Under the pieces are notes generated by a model. That model worked only from the letters and a program-made list of their open reading frames with translations. It was not told the origin of the DNA and ran no database searches. This document shows positions 1 through 6,287 of a DNA stretch of 8,601 nucleotides, piece after piece. The DNA comes from Sphingomonadaceae bacterium. GTDB lineage: Bacteria > Pseudomonadota > Alphaproteobacteria > Sphingomonadales > Sphingomonadaceae. The stretch is taken from contig JACFNY010000030.1 of the NCBI GenBank assembly GCA_019454625.1, forward strand, positions 3,888 to 12,488. Direction: 5' to 3'. The position numbers and the translations under genes were made by a program. Numbering within the stretch: the first letter of the stretch is position 1; each line of letters starts with the position of its first letter.

Positions 1-589
1 GCCGGTGCTCAACCGGGTGGTGGACGACCACGCGTTCGGCATCGAGCGCCGTGCAATAGGCGGGCGTCAGCAGTTTTTCGGCGGCGGTCCAGTCGGCGAA
101 CAGGTCGCTGAAGCTGATCTCGCGGCGCTCGGTCTTGTCCCAGTACTTGACCGCGAAGCCGTGGTTGGGATGCGCGCCGCCCGTGTACATCGAAATGTCG
201 GCGCGGACGTTGAGCAGCGCGGGCGTGTCGGCGGCGACCGTCCAGTCCTGCACAAAGAAATGCGCCGGTTTCGGTGCGTCTGCGGGCCGCAGCTTCATGT
301 CCTCCTCGGCGCCGGCCTGCATTTCCTCCGCGCTCGCCAGCGCCTGCACGCGCAGCGTCGAAAGCAACGTCGGCGTCTCGGCGAGTTCCGGCGGCGCGCG
401 CCACAGGAAATCGAGCTCGGGCGTCTCGCGCTTCACGAGCAGGTCGCTGGCCGGGATCGAAACATCGGTGCCGTCCGCCGTCTGCGCCGCCGTGCTTTCG
501 CGGGCGGGGGCGGTATCGGTCCCGGTTTGCCCGGCCTCGCAGGCGGAGAGCGCGAACGCCGCCAGCCCGATTGCAAGACAGTGCTTCAT
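1..589 (-). CDS. Putative lipoprotein with DUF4163/DUF3298-like (PdaC/RsiV-type) domain, 3' end outside window
   Basis: The reading frame begins at ATG 589 and stays open to the window edge, giving 196 residues of an incomplete protein. The N-terminus MKHCLAIGLAAFALSAC is a short lipoprotein signal with lipobox L-S-A-C, so lipidation is predicted at Cys17. A low-complexity Ala/Thr linker follows. From about residue 58 the protein resembles the DUF4163/DUF3298 (PdaC/RsiV-like) extracytoplasmic fold: the YTGGAHPNHG motif at about residues 138-147 is typical of that family, as are the later DLF and YC-ALDAER segments. A good Shine-Dalgarno (GGAGAGG, 595-601) sits five bases before the ATG and fixes the start. 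The family occurs in anti-sigma factors, deacetylase accessory domains and stand-alone lipoproteins, and no enzymatic residue is visible, so the function is unknown. It is transcribed away from the PEP-CTERM gene. Lgt, encoded at 7291-8130, is the enzyme that would lipidate it. Confidence 0.85.
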   Translation of the reverse strand, partial: MKHCLAIGLAAFALSACEAGQTGTDTAPARESTAAQTADGTDVSIPASDLLVKRETPELDFLWRAPPELAETPTLLSTLRVQALASAEEMQAGAEEDMKLRPADAPKPAHFFVQDWTVAADTPALLNVRADISMYTGGAHPNHGFAVKYWDKTERREISFSDLFADWTAAEKLLTPAYCTALDAERVVVHHPVEHR

Positions 590-594
590 GTCAG

Positions 595-601
595 CCTCTC
601 C
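595..601 (-). promoter_or_regulatory. Ribosome binding site of the lipoprotein gene
   Basis: GGAGAGG on the minus strand lies five bases upstream of ATG 589. It is the clearest Shine-Dalgarno in the window and supports that start codon. Confidence 0.7.
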
Positions 602-607
602 AAGCGG

Positions 608-664
608 TGTCGCCGACAGCTTATCGGCCGCGGCCCCGGCCGACAATCGCACCCCCGAGTGTCG
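608..664. promoter_or_regulatory. Two TGTCG/CGACA dyads, candidate activator binding sites
   Basis: Four copies of the 5-mer TGTCG or its complement occur within 57 bases. TGTCGCCGACA at 608-618 is a perfect inverted repeat around one base. CGACA at 641-645 and TGTCG at 660-664 form a second, everted-looking pair. Relative to the predicted sigma-54 start near 746 they lie at about -138 to -82, a usual distance for a bacterial enhancer-binding protein. That role is an inference from position and symmetry only; I do not recognise the operator of any named regulator. The lipoprotein promoter must also lie in this gap, so the sites could act on that gene instead. Confidence 0.3.
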
Positions 665-673
665 CCGTTTTTT
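638..673 (+). terminator. Intrinsic-terminator-like hairpin with T6, between divergent genes
   Basis: On the plus strand 637-639 (CGG) plus 641-645 (CGACA) can pair with 660-664 (TGTCG) plus 665-667 (CCG). This gives an eight-pair stem with one bulged C at 640 and a 14-base loop. TTTTTT follows at once (668-673). This is the shape of a rho-independent terminator, but no plus-strand gene lies upstream to be terminated. It may stop plus-strand transcription that is antisense to the lipoprotein gene and so insulate the sigma-54 promoter 47 bases downstream. The 5' arm overlaps an alternative hairpin (624-630 with 637-643), so the two folds exclude each other. Chance formation in GC-rich DNA is possible. 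Confidence 0.35.
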
Positions 674-719
674 ACAGGCGTATACCCGCGCAAGGCGTGA
701 AATGGCGAGGAACCGCCAT

Positions 720-735
720 TGGCACAGGCATTGCT
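720..735 (+). promoter_or_regulatory. Sigma-54 (RpoN) type -24/-12 promoter for the PEP-CTERM gene
   Basis: The sequence TTGGCAC (719-725), five bases, then TTGCT (731-735) fits the RpoN consensus YTGGCACG-N4-TTGCW at every core base except the G after TGGCAC, which is A here. The invariant GG (721-722) and GC (733-734) are exactly ten bases apart, as this sigma factor requires. Transcription would begin near 746, leaving a leader of about 33 bases before ATG 779. Known context: exosortase/PEP-CTERM loci often carry the PrsK/PrsR two-component pair, PrsR being a sigma-54-dependent activator, and RpoN control of PEP-CTERM genes has been reported in floc-forming bacteria. Confidence 0.7.
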
Positions 736-778
736 TGCTTGTGGTCAACGAACATTCAAACGCACGGTTGGGGATCGC

Positions 779-1579
779 ATGAAATCAATTTCCGTTTTCG
801 CCACGGCCTTCGTTCTGGCCGCGGGGAGCGCTGCACAGGCTGCGCCCATTCTCGTCACGGCCGTCGGCCAGTTGATGCAGGTATCGTCGCCTCCGGGCAC
901 GACGCCCCCGGACTTTGCCGCACCCATCGCCGATTTTTCCGATTTCGCGGCGTATTGGGTTATTGATCCGGATGCCGGAACCAAGATAACGACGCCGCTG
1001 CCGGCGCCGTCGATCGGCGAGAACGTCTACTTCCGTGGCTCGGTCATCGAGTTCGGCGCAGTGATCACCGGTTTCGGCTTCGATCCGCTGGTCCTCACCA
1101 ACAGCCCGGCGAGCCTGCGGCAGACCTTCCTGCTCGACAACGCCATCAGCGGCATCCGGGCCACCGATCAGTTCAGCATCGCGGGCGGCGCGTTCCTGGA
1201 CGCGTCGGGCCTCGTGCGCGAGATTGATTTCGATCGTGACCTCGGCGAGGACGTATTCGTCTCGCTGTTCCAGGTCAGCCTGATCGAAGGCACCTTCCTG
1301 CCGGAGGTGCCGGGTCTTCTCGACGGCGATTCCTTTCCCGATCTCGACAGGGTGATCCAGACCGCGGCGTCGAGATCGCTCATCCTTCGCTTTAGCCACG
1401 GCACGCCGACCACGGCCGCCGAGATGCGGGCGCTGCCGCAGATGATCTTCAACGGCTTCAATCTGTTCATCGGCTACACCTATCTCGATGACGTGGAGAC
1501 GCCCGAACCGGCCGCCATCGGCCTCTTCGGTCTCGGCCTTGCCGCGCTTGCGCTGCGCCGCCGCCGCCGCGCGGCCTGA
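779..1579 (+). CDS. Secreted PEP-CTERM sorting-domain protein of unknown function
   Basis: The 266-residue product has a classic signal peptide (MKSISVFATAFVLAAGSAAQA, cleavage expected after Ala21) and a C-terminal PEP-CTERM tripartite signal. The latter is Pro-Glu-Pro at 242-244, a hydrophobic Gly/Leu/Ala segment at 245-259, and five arginines at 260-264. Such proteins are exported by Sec, then cut and anchored or released by an exosortase. No exosortase gene is in the window. The mature part has no cysteine and a single lysine (Lys69), is acidic, and looks beta-rich with many Phe, Val and Gly residues; I recognise no enzymatic motif. A longer frame using TTG 719 exists, but ATG 779 places the signal peptide at the N-terminus and lies 33 bases below a strong sigma-54 promoter. 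A weak GGGG (770-773) precedes it. The stop codon abuts that of the convergent ABC exporter gene. A role in the cell surface or extracellular matrix is inferred from the sorting signal alone. Confidence 0.9.
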   Translation: MKSISVFATAFVLAAGSAAQAAPILVTAVGQLMQVSSPPGTTPPDFAAPIADFSDFAAYWVIDPDAGTKITTPLPAPSIGENVYFRGSVIEFGAVITGFGFDPLVLTNSPASLRQTFLLDNAISGIRATDQFSIAGGAFLDASGLVREIDFDRDLGEDVFVSLFQVSLIEGTFLPEVPGLLDGDSFPDLDRVIQTAASRSLILRFSHGTPTTAAEMRALPQMIFNGFNLFIGYTYLDDVETPEPAAIGLFGLGLAALALRRRRRAA

Positions 1580-1591
1580 TCACTCGGCGGC
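1563..1591. other. GC-rich inverted repeat across two abutting convergent stop codons
   Basis: GCCGCCG at 1563-1569 is complementary to CGGCGGC at 1585-1591, with a 15-base loop. The loop contains the TGA of the PEP-CTERM gene (1577-1579) and the TGA of the ABC gene on the other strand (1580-1582). Together the stops form the palindrome TGATCA. No T-run follows on either strand, so it is not a typical intrinsic terminator. It could still slow polymerase or protect 3' ends. The repeat partly reflects arginine codons, so chance is a fair explanation. Confidence 0.35.
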
Positions 1592-3379
1592 TCTGGCTTC
1601 GTCCGGAGCCGCGTCGGCTTCTGCCTGCTGGCGAGCCCACATCTCGGCGTAGAGGCCGTCCTTCGCGAGCAGGTCGTCGTGTCGCCCGCGCTCGGCGATG
1701 CGGCCCTTGTCCATGACGAGGATTTCGTCGGCATCGACGATGGTGGAGAGGCGGTGCGCGATGACGAGCGTCGTGCGCCGCGCCGAGACGTCGGAGAGCG
1801 CGCCCTGGATCGCCGCTTCGGTGCGGCTGTCGAGCGCGCTCGTCGCCTCGTCGAGGATCAGGATCGGCGGGTCCTTCAGGATCGTGCGCGCGATGGCGAC
1901 GCGCTGCTTCTCGCCGCCGGAGAGCTTGAGGCCGCGCTCACCCACCACCGTCTCGTAGCCCTGCGGCAGCGAGACGATGAAGTCGTGGATTTGCGCCTGC
2001 CGCGCGGCGGCCTCGATCTCCGCCTGCGCGGCGCCCGCGCGGCCGTAGCCGATATTGTAGCCGATCGTGTCGTTGAACAGCACCGTGTCCTGCGGAACGA
2101 TGCCGATGGCGGCGCGCACGCTCGCCTGTGTGACGGCGCGGATGTCCTGCCCGTCGATGGTCACGTGGCCCGCCTGAATATCATAGAAGCGGTAGAGGAT
2201 GCGGCTCAGCGTCGATTTGCCCGCGCCCGATTCGCCGACGACCGCGACGGTGTTCCCCGCCGGGATCGTGAAGCTGACGCCGTGCAGGATCCGGCGCTCG
2301 GGATCGTAGCCGAAATCGACGTTCTCGAAGCGCACCGTGCCGGCGCTGACGGCGAGCGGCGGCGCGCCCGGGGCGTCGGCGATCTCGGGGACGGTATCGA
2401 GCAGGCCGAACATCGCCTCCATGTCGATGAGGCCCTGCTTGATCTCGCGGTACACCCAGCCGAGCATGTCGAGCGGGCGGAAGAGCTGTGCGAGCAGCGT
2501 GTTGACCAGCACCACGTCGCCGACCGTGAACCGGCCCTCGTTCCAGCCCCAGACCGTGTAGGCCATGGCGCCGCCCATCATGATGTTGGTGATCAGCGAC
2601 TGGCCGATGTTGAGTGCGGCGAGCGAGTTCTCGCTCTTGATCGCCGCACCCGCGTAGGAGAGCAGCGACTGGCGGTAGCGGTCCCGCTCCAGCGTTTCCG
2701 CGCTGTAGTATTTCACCGTCTCGTAGTTGAGCAGCGAATCGACGGCGCGCTGCGTGGTGCGGTTGTCGGTGTCCACCATGCGGCGGCGAAGCTCGCTGCG
2801 CCATTCGGTGACGCGGCGCGTGAAGGCGATGTAGAGCGTCACCATGACGAGCGTCGCGGCGACGATCTCGAAGCCCATCTTGATCTGGAAGATCACGCAG
2901 ACGGCGACCAGTTCGAGGATCGTCGGCGCGATGTTGAAGGCGAGGAAGTAGAGCATCGTGTCGACGCTCTTGGTGCCGCGCTCGATGATGCGGGTGAGCG
3001 CGCCGGTGCGGCGTTCGAGGTGGAAGCGCAGGCTGAGGTCGTGGATGCGCGCGAACACCTCGGTGGCGAGGTCGGCAGCTGCCGTCTGCCCGACGCGCTC
3101 GAAGATCACGTTGCGGACGTTGTCGAACAGAACGCCGCCGAAACGCGCCGCCGCATAGGCGAAGACGAGGCCGACGCCGAGCAGGAAGCCCTCGCTTGCG
3201 GGCGTCGCCATCGAATCGATGGCGGCCTTGTACGCGAAGGGCATGATGAGCGTCGTCGCCTTGGCGACGAGCACGAGGACGAGCGCGGCCGCGACGCGCA
3301 GCTTCAGGCCCGGCTTATCGGCGGGCCACAGATAGGGGAGGAAACGGCGCAGCGGATGCTGCTGCGGGACGGCGGTCAT
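1580..3379 (-). CDS. Atm1-type ABC exporter (permease fused to ATPase), ABCB7/HMT1 family
   Basis: The 599-residue half-transporter has a six-helix transmembrane domain (about 28-310) followed by one nucleotide-binding domain. Visible ATPase motifs are A-loop Tyr358, Walker A GESGAGKST (382-390), Q-loop Gln430, signature LSGGE (486-490), Walker B ILILDE (506-511) and the H-loop histidine 542. The permease segments ERRTGALTRIIERGTKSVD (122-140) and NYETVKYYSAETLERDRY (218-235) are hallmarks of the Atm1/ABCB7 subfamily. The Novosphingobium aromaticivorans member, solved structurally, exports glutathione derivatives and relieves heavy-metal stress. The protein is expected to be a homodimer in the inner membrane exporting oxidised or metal-bound glutathione. 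ATG 3379 is the only good start; AAGGGG (3381-3386) precedes it but is unusually close, one base away. The gene follows tag by 17 bases and is probably the last gene of a prs-tag-exporter operon. Confidence 0.93.
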   Translation of the reverse strand: MTAVPQQHPLRRFLPYLWPADKPGLKLRVAAALVLVLVAKATTLIMPFAYKAAIDSMATPASEGFLLGVGLVFAYAAARFGGVLFDNVRNVIFERVGQTAAADLATEVFARIHDLSLRFHLERRTGALTRIIERGTKSVDTMLYFLAFNIAPTILELVAVCVIFQIKMGFEIVAATLVMVTLYIAFTRRVTEWRSELRRRMVDTDNRTTQRAVDSLLNYETVKYYSAETLERDRYRQSLLSYAGAAIKSENSLAALNIGQSLITNIMMGGAMAYTVWGWNEGRFTVGDVVLVNTLLAQLFRPLDMLGWVYREIKQGLIDMEAMFGLLDTVPEIADAPGAPPLAVSAGTVRFENVDFGYDPERRILHGVSFTIPAGNTVAVVGESGAGKSTLSRILYRFYDIQAGHVTIDGQDIRAVTQASVRAAIGIVPQDTVLFNDTIGYNIGYGRAGAAQAEIEAAARQAQIHDFIVSLPQGYETVVGERGLKLSGGEKQRVAIARTILKDPPILILDEATSALDSRTEAAIQGALSDVSARRTTLVIAHRLSTIVDADEILVMDKGRIAERGRHDDLLAKDGLYAEMWARQQAEADAAPDEARAAE

Positions 3380-3396
3380 GCCCCTTAGATAGGCGC

Positions 3397-3963
3397 TCAG
3401 GCCGGCGCCTTCCAGCAGGTGCGGACGTGATCGTTCACGAGGCCGACGGCCTGCATGTAGGCGTAGACGATCGTCGAGCCGACGAAGTTCATGCCTGCCT
3501 TTTTCAGCGCCTTCGAAATGGCGTCGCTGAGCGGCGTCGCGGCGGGGACGTCGCCGAAGCCCTTCGGGCGATTCACGATCGGCTGCCCGTCCACGAACGC
3601 CCAGAGCCATGCGTCGAAGCTGCCGTGCTGGCGCTGGAGTTCGCGGAAGGCGGCGGCGTTTCGCCGCGCCGACCAGACCTTCAGGCGGTTGCGGACGATG
3701 TTGCCGGTCGCCAGAACCTGCTCGAGTTCCGCGTCCGTCATCGCCGCGACGCGGGCGGGGTCGAAGCCGTGGAACGCTGCGCGGTAGCCTTCGCGCTTTC
3801 TCAGCACGGTTTCCCAGCTCAGCCCCGCCTGCGCGCCTTCGAGGATCAGCATCTCGAACAGGTGGCGGTCGTCGTGGACGGGGATGCCCCACTCTTCGTC
3901 GTGGTACGCGGCGTAGAATTCTTTGCCGGGACCGTTGCCGAAACAGCGGGCCTTGCCGTCCAT
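3397..3963 (-). CDS. tag: DNA-3-methyladenine glycosylase I
   Basis: The 188-residue protein is full length for Tag, the base-excision repair enzyme that removes 3-methyladenine from alkylated DNA. The family zinc clasp is intact: Cys7 and His21 near the N-terminus, and His179 and Cys183 (DHVRTC) near the C-terminus, matching Cys4/His17/His175/Cys179 of E. coli Tag. The LEGAQAGLSW block (41-50) carries the conserved active-site glutamate (Glu42) and the tryptophan that stacks on the damaged base (Trp50). FDP, KRE-YR and the GNIVRN segment (87-92) are also family-typical. ATG 3963 lies four bases after the prs stop codon. A longer frame upstream only re-reads prs in another frame. The weak Shine-Dalgarno (AGG within the end of prs) and short gap suggest translational coupling to prs. 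Confidence 0.95.
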   Translation of the reverse strand: MDGKARCFGNGPGKEFYAAYHDEEWGIPVHDDRHLFEMLILEGAQAGLSWETVLRKREGYRAAFHGFDPARVAAMTDAELEQVLATGNIVRNRLKVWSARRNAAAFRELQRQHGSFDAWLWAFVDGQPIVNRPKGFGDVPAATPLSDAISKALKKAGMNFVGSTIVYAYMQAVGLVNDHVRTCWKAPA

Positions 3964-3967
3964 CGGC

Positions 3968-4900
3968 CTAGTCGAACAGGCTGGAGACGGACGATTCGTC
4001 CGCGATGCGGCGGATCGCCTCGCCGAGCAGCGGCGCGATGGTGAGCTGGCGCAGCTTCTCGGCATTCGCGATCTCGGGGCGCGAGATGGAGTCGGTGATG
4101 ACAAGTTCCATCAGCTCCGAGCTCTCGACGCGCGCCACGGCGCCGCCCGAGAGCACGCCGTGCGTGCAGTAGGCGACCACGGCCTTGGCGCCCGCGGCCC
4201 GCAGCGCGGCGGCGGCGTTGCACAGCGTCCCGGCCGAATCGACGATGTCGTCGACGAGGATGCAGAAGCGACTCTCGACGTCGCCGATAATATTCATAAC
4301 TTCGGACTCGCCCGCGCGCTCGCGGCGCTTGTCGACGATGGCGAGCGGTGCGTTGTCGAGGCGCTTGGCAAGCGCGCGGGCGCGCACCACGCCGCCGACA
4401 TCGGGGGACACCACCATCATGTTCTCGGAGCCGTAGCGGGCGAGGATGTCCTCGCTCATCACCGGGGCGGCGTAGAGGTTGTCGGTCGGGATGTCGAAGA
4501 AGCCCTGGATCTGCCCGGCGTGGAGGTCGACCGAGAGCACACGGTTGGCGCCCGCGACGGTGATGAGGTTGGCGACGAGCTTCGCCGAAATCGGCGTGCG
4601 CGGTCCCGGCTTCCGGTCCTGCCGTGCATAACCGAAATAGGGCACGACGGCAGTGATGCGCTTAGCACTGGCGCGCTTCAGCGCGTCGATGCAGATCAGC
4701 AGCTCCATCAGGTTGTCGTTCGCCGGGAAGGCGGTCGACTGGATGACGAACACGTCCTCGCCGCGCACGTTCTCGTGAATCTCGACGAAGACTTCCTCGT
4801 CGGCGAAGCGGCGGACGCTCGCTTTCGTCAGCGGCATGTCGAGGTAACGGGCGATGTCGCCCGCGAGCTGAAGGTTGCTGTTGCCCGCAAGCAGCTTCAT
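3968..4900 (-). CDS. prs: Ribose-phosphate pyrophosphokinase (PRPP synthase)
   Basis: The 310-residue protein is the usual length of bacterial class I PRPP synthase. It transfers pyrophosphate from ATP to ribose 5-phosphate, giving PRPP for purine, pyrimidine, NAD, histidine and tryptophan synthesis. Conserved elements in order are NDNLMELL (62-68 region), the ATP-site segment [10 protein letters not shown] (88-97), [11 protein letters not shown] (125-135) with the metal-binding histidine 127, the catalytic flexible loop starting [10 protein letters not shown] (191-200), and the PRPP/ribose-phosphate loop [10 protein letters not shown] (216-225). ATG 4900 gives the family-typical N-terminus MKLLAGNSN. 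The in-frame extension to 4972 is Pro/Ala-rich and not conserved-looking. It is probably the first gene of the prs-tag-exporter operon. The 101-base gap upstream (4901-5001) should hold its promoter, but I cannot pick out convincing -35/-10 boxes. Confidence 0.96.
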   Translation of the reverse strand: MKLLAGNSNLQLAGDIARYLDMPLTKASVRRFADEEVFVEIHENVRGEDVFVIQSTAFPANDNLMELLICIDALKRASAKRITAVVPYFGYARQDRKPGPRTPISAKLVANLITVAGANRVLSVDLHAGQIQGFFDIPTDNLYAAPVMSEDILARYGSENMMVVSPDVGGVVRARALAKRLDNAPLAIVDKRRERAGESEVMNIIGDVESRFCILVDDIVDSAGTLCNAAAALRAAGAKAVVAYCTHGVLSGGAVARVESSELMELVITDSISRPEIANAEKLRQLTIAPLLGEAIRRIADESSVSSLFD

Positions 4901-5001
4901 GGCGCGCGAATCCCTGTTTTGTGGCGGTGACGAGTCGGTCGGTTCACTAGCCGCCGGAGCCCTTGCGGGCAACGACTATGACACCCGTATTGCAGTGCGG
5001 C

Positions 5002-5766
5002 TCAGGCCGGAAGGCCGATCAGCGCGATCTGCCGCCCGTAGTCGGCCTCACCGCGGTGCGTCGCGCGGCGGAAGCTGAAGTATGCCTCGGCGTTCGCATA
5101 AGTGTCCTCTCCAAGCAGCTCGACGCGCCCGATGCCCGCCGCTGCAAGCCGCGCGCCGACATAGGCTTCAAGGTCGAACTGGTGGTGCCCGGCGCGGCCA
5201 TCTAGGAAGAAACGCTCGTTTTCGGAGTTTGCCTCACAGAAACGGCGAAAGAAGGCTTCGTCGACTTCATAGGAGGCGCGGGCGATACAGGGGCCGACGG
5301 CGGCGGCAATGCGGTCACGGCGCGCGCCGAGGCCCTCCATCGTGGTGACGACGTTGTCGGTGACGCCGCCGAGCGCGCCCTTCCATCCAGCATGGGCCGC
5401 GCCGACGACGCCTGCCTCACGATCCGCGAGCAGCACGGGCGCGCAGTCCGCCGTCAGGATGCCGAGCAGCAGGCCGGGCGTTGCCGTCGCGAGCGCATCG
5501 GTGTGCGGGCGCGCGTCGTCCGGGTAAGACGCGGTCACGGCGATCGCATCCGGGCTGTGCACTTGATGCAGCGTGACGAGGTCCGCGCCGGGTAGCACGG
5601 CCTTCACGGCGCGGCGGCGGTTCTCGGCGATGGCGGTGCGGTCGTCCTGCGAGCCGAGGCCGACGTTGAGCCCGGCGACGATGCCTTCGGAAACACCGCC
5701 CCGCCGCCCGAGGAAGCCGTGGGGGAGGCCGTCGAGCGCGGCGGCGTGAAGGACCGGAACGGTCAT
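5002..5766 (-). CDS. pgeF: Peptidoglycan editing factor PgeF (YfiH/LACC1, 'polyphenol oxidase' fold family)
   Basis: The 254-residue cytoplasmic protein belongs to the DUF152/Cu-oxidase_4 family. The zinc-site triad is present: His70 (QVHS), Cys108 (TADCAPVLL) and His125 (AAHAGWKG). Further family blocks are GFLGRRGGVSEG (17-28), VGPCI (157-161), and the C-terminal FSFRRATHRGE-DYGRQ segment. Members have been shown to act as purine nucleoside phosphorylase/adenosine deaminase-type enzymes. In E. coli, YfiH is also reported to remove wrongly incorporated residues from cell-wall precursors. The older laccase label is doubtful. ATG 5766 overlaps the stop of the acetyltransferase gene by four bases (ATGA, 5763-5766), with AAGG ten bases upstream (5777-5780). 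It is the last gene of the lgt operon. Which activity dominates here cannot be told from sequence. Confidence 0.93.
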   Translation of the reverse strand: MTVPVLHAAALDGLPHGFLGRRGGVSEGIVAGLNVGLGSQDDRTAIAENRRRAVKAVLPGADLVTLHQVHSPDAIAVTASYPDDARPHTDALATATPGLLLGILTADCAPVLLADREAGVVGAAHAGWKGALGGVTDNVVTTMEGLGARRDRIAAAVGPCIARASYEVDEAFFRRFCEANSENERFFLDGRAGHHQFDLEAYVGARLAAAGIGRVELLGEDTYANAEAYFSFRRATHRGEADYGRQIALIGLPA

Positions 5767-6287
5767 GGACGCAGCACCTTGCGATAGAGAAATTCGTGAT
5801 CGGCTTGTTCGCCGACCATGAAATCGAACTCGCCGACCTTTTCGAAGCCGTACTTCGCATACACCGTCTGCGCCCGGTGGTTCTCCGACCAGACGCTGAG
5901 GTACATGTCCTGCCAGCCGCCCGCTTGCGCCCATGCGAGCGCCCAGTCCATCATCGGCTGCGAGATGCCGCGCCCGTGCCAGGCCTTCAGGATGTAGAGC
6001 TGGCGAAGCTCACATTTGCTGCGCCCGTCTTCCGGCGCGGGAAGGTAGGGCGGGCCGACCTTGCAGTAGGCGACCATCCGGCCGTCTGCCTCGGCGATGC
6101 GGAAGGCGTAGGCTGGATCGGCGAACTCCACCGGCAGTCCATCGGGACCGAACACGGTTTCGAGGAAATAGTTGAGGTCCGCGGCGCTGTAGAGATGGCC
6201 GAAGGTTTCGATGAACGTGTCGCGGCCAAACTGACAAAGCGCCGGAAGATCGGTGTCCCCCGGCGTGCGGAAAATGATGTCGCTCAT
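5763..6287 (-). CDS. GNAT family N-acetyltransferase
   Basis: The 174-residue protein fills one GNAT domain. Motif A, which binds the acetyl-CoA pyrophosphate, is at about 95-110 (RQLYILKAWHGRGISQ, with the Q/R-x-x-G-x-G/A loop as HGRGIS). The following LSVWSENHRAQTVYAKYGF (130-148) is the usual motif B with the conserved Asn and Tyr. The final FLYRKVL strand is also typical. It transfers an acetyl group from acetyl-CoA to an amine; the acceptor cannot be named. The general pattern resembles small-molecule (diamine or amino-sugar like) acetyltransferases, but this is weak. ATG 6287 overlaps the methyltransferase stop as ATGA (6284-6287). An alternative in-frame start at 6314 would extend into the methyltransferase gene and is less likely, because a GGGG Shine-Dalgarno (6296-6299) lies eight bases above ATG 6287. 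That site is inside a strong hairpin (6291-6309). Confidence 0.88.
   Translation of the reverse strand: MSDIIFRTPGDTDLPALCQFGRDTFIETFGHLYSAADLNYFLETVFGPDGLPVEFADPAYAFRIAEADGRMVAYCKVGPPYLPAPEDGRSKCELRQLYILKAWHGRGISQPMMDWALAWAQAGGWQDMYLSVWSENHRAQTVYAKYGFEKVGEFDFMVGEQADHEFLYRKVLRP

Noticed and set aside
1..60. Odd C-terminal residues (VVVHHPVEHR) of the lipoprotein at the left edge as a frameshift or rearrangement
   Set aside because: The frame stays open to the edge and too few bases remain to tell normal variation from an error.
719..778. Upstream TTG 719 start for the PEP-CTERM gene
   Set aside because: It would overlap the sigma-54 promoter and put 20 residues before a standard signal peptide. 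ATG 779 is far more likely.
5..966. Several plus-strand open frames over the lipoprotein gene and divergent gap
   Set aside because: The minus-strand frame has a lipobox, a good ribosome binding site and domain similarity. The plus-strand frames have none of these and are Arg-rich shadows.
1679..3388. A 569-residue open frame on the plus strand opposite the ABC exporter gene
   Set aside because: It is a shadow frame: very Arg/Asp/Glu/His-rich, no recognisable domain, and lies wholly antisense to a gene with all ABC motifs. Long antisense frames are common at this base composition.
3380..3892. N-terminal extension of the ABC exporter frame to 770 residues
   Set aside because: The extra part reads tag in another frame, is Arg/Pro-rich without family similarity, and the Atm1-like sequence begins at the ATG at 3379.
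3923..4930. A 335-residue plus-strand frame opposite prs
   Set aside because: It is a shadow of a highly conserved prs gene, with no domain of its own.
4946..5012. Small palindromes after pgeF (GGCC-N4-GGCC near 5005-5016 and GCCC-N4-GGGC near 4959-4970) as a terminator
   Set aside because: Both stems are only four base pairs and neither is followed by a T-run on the minus strand, so I cannot support a terminator between pgeF and prs.
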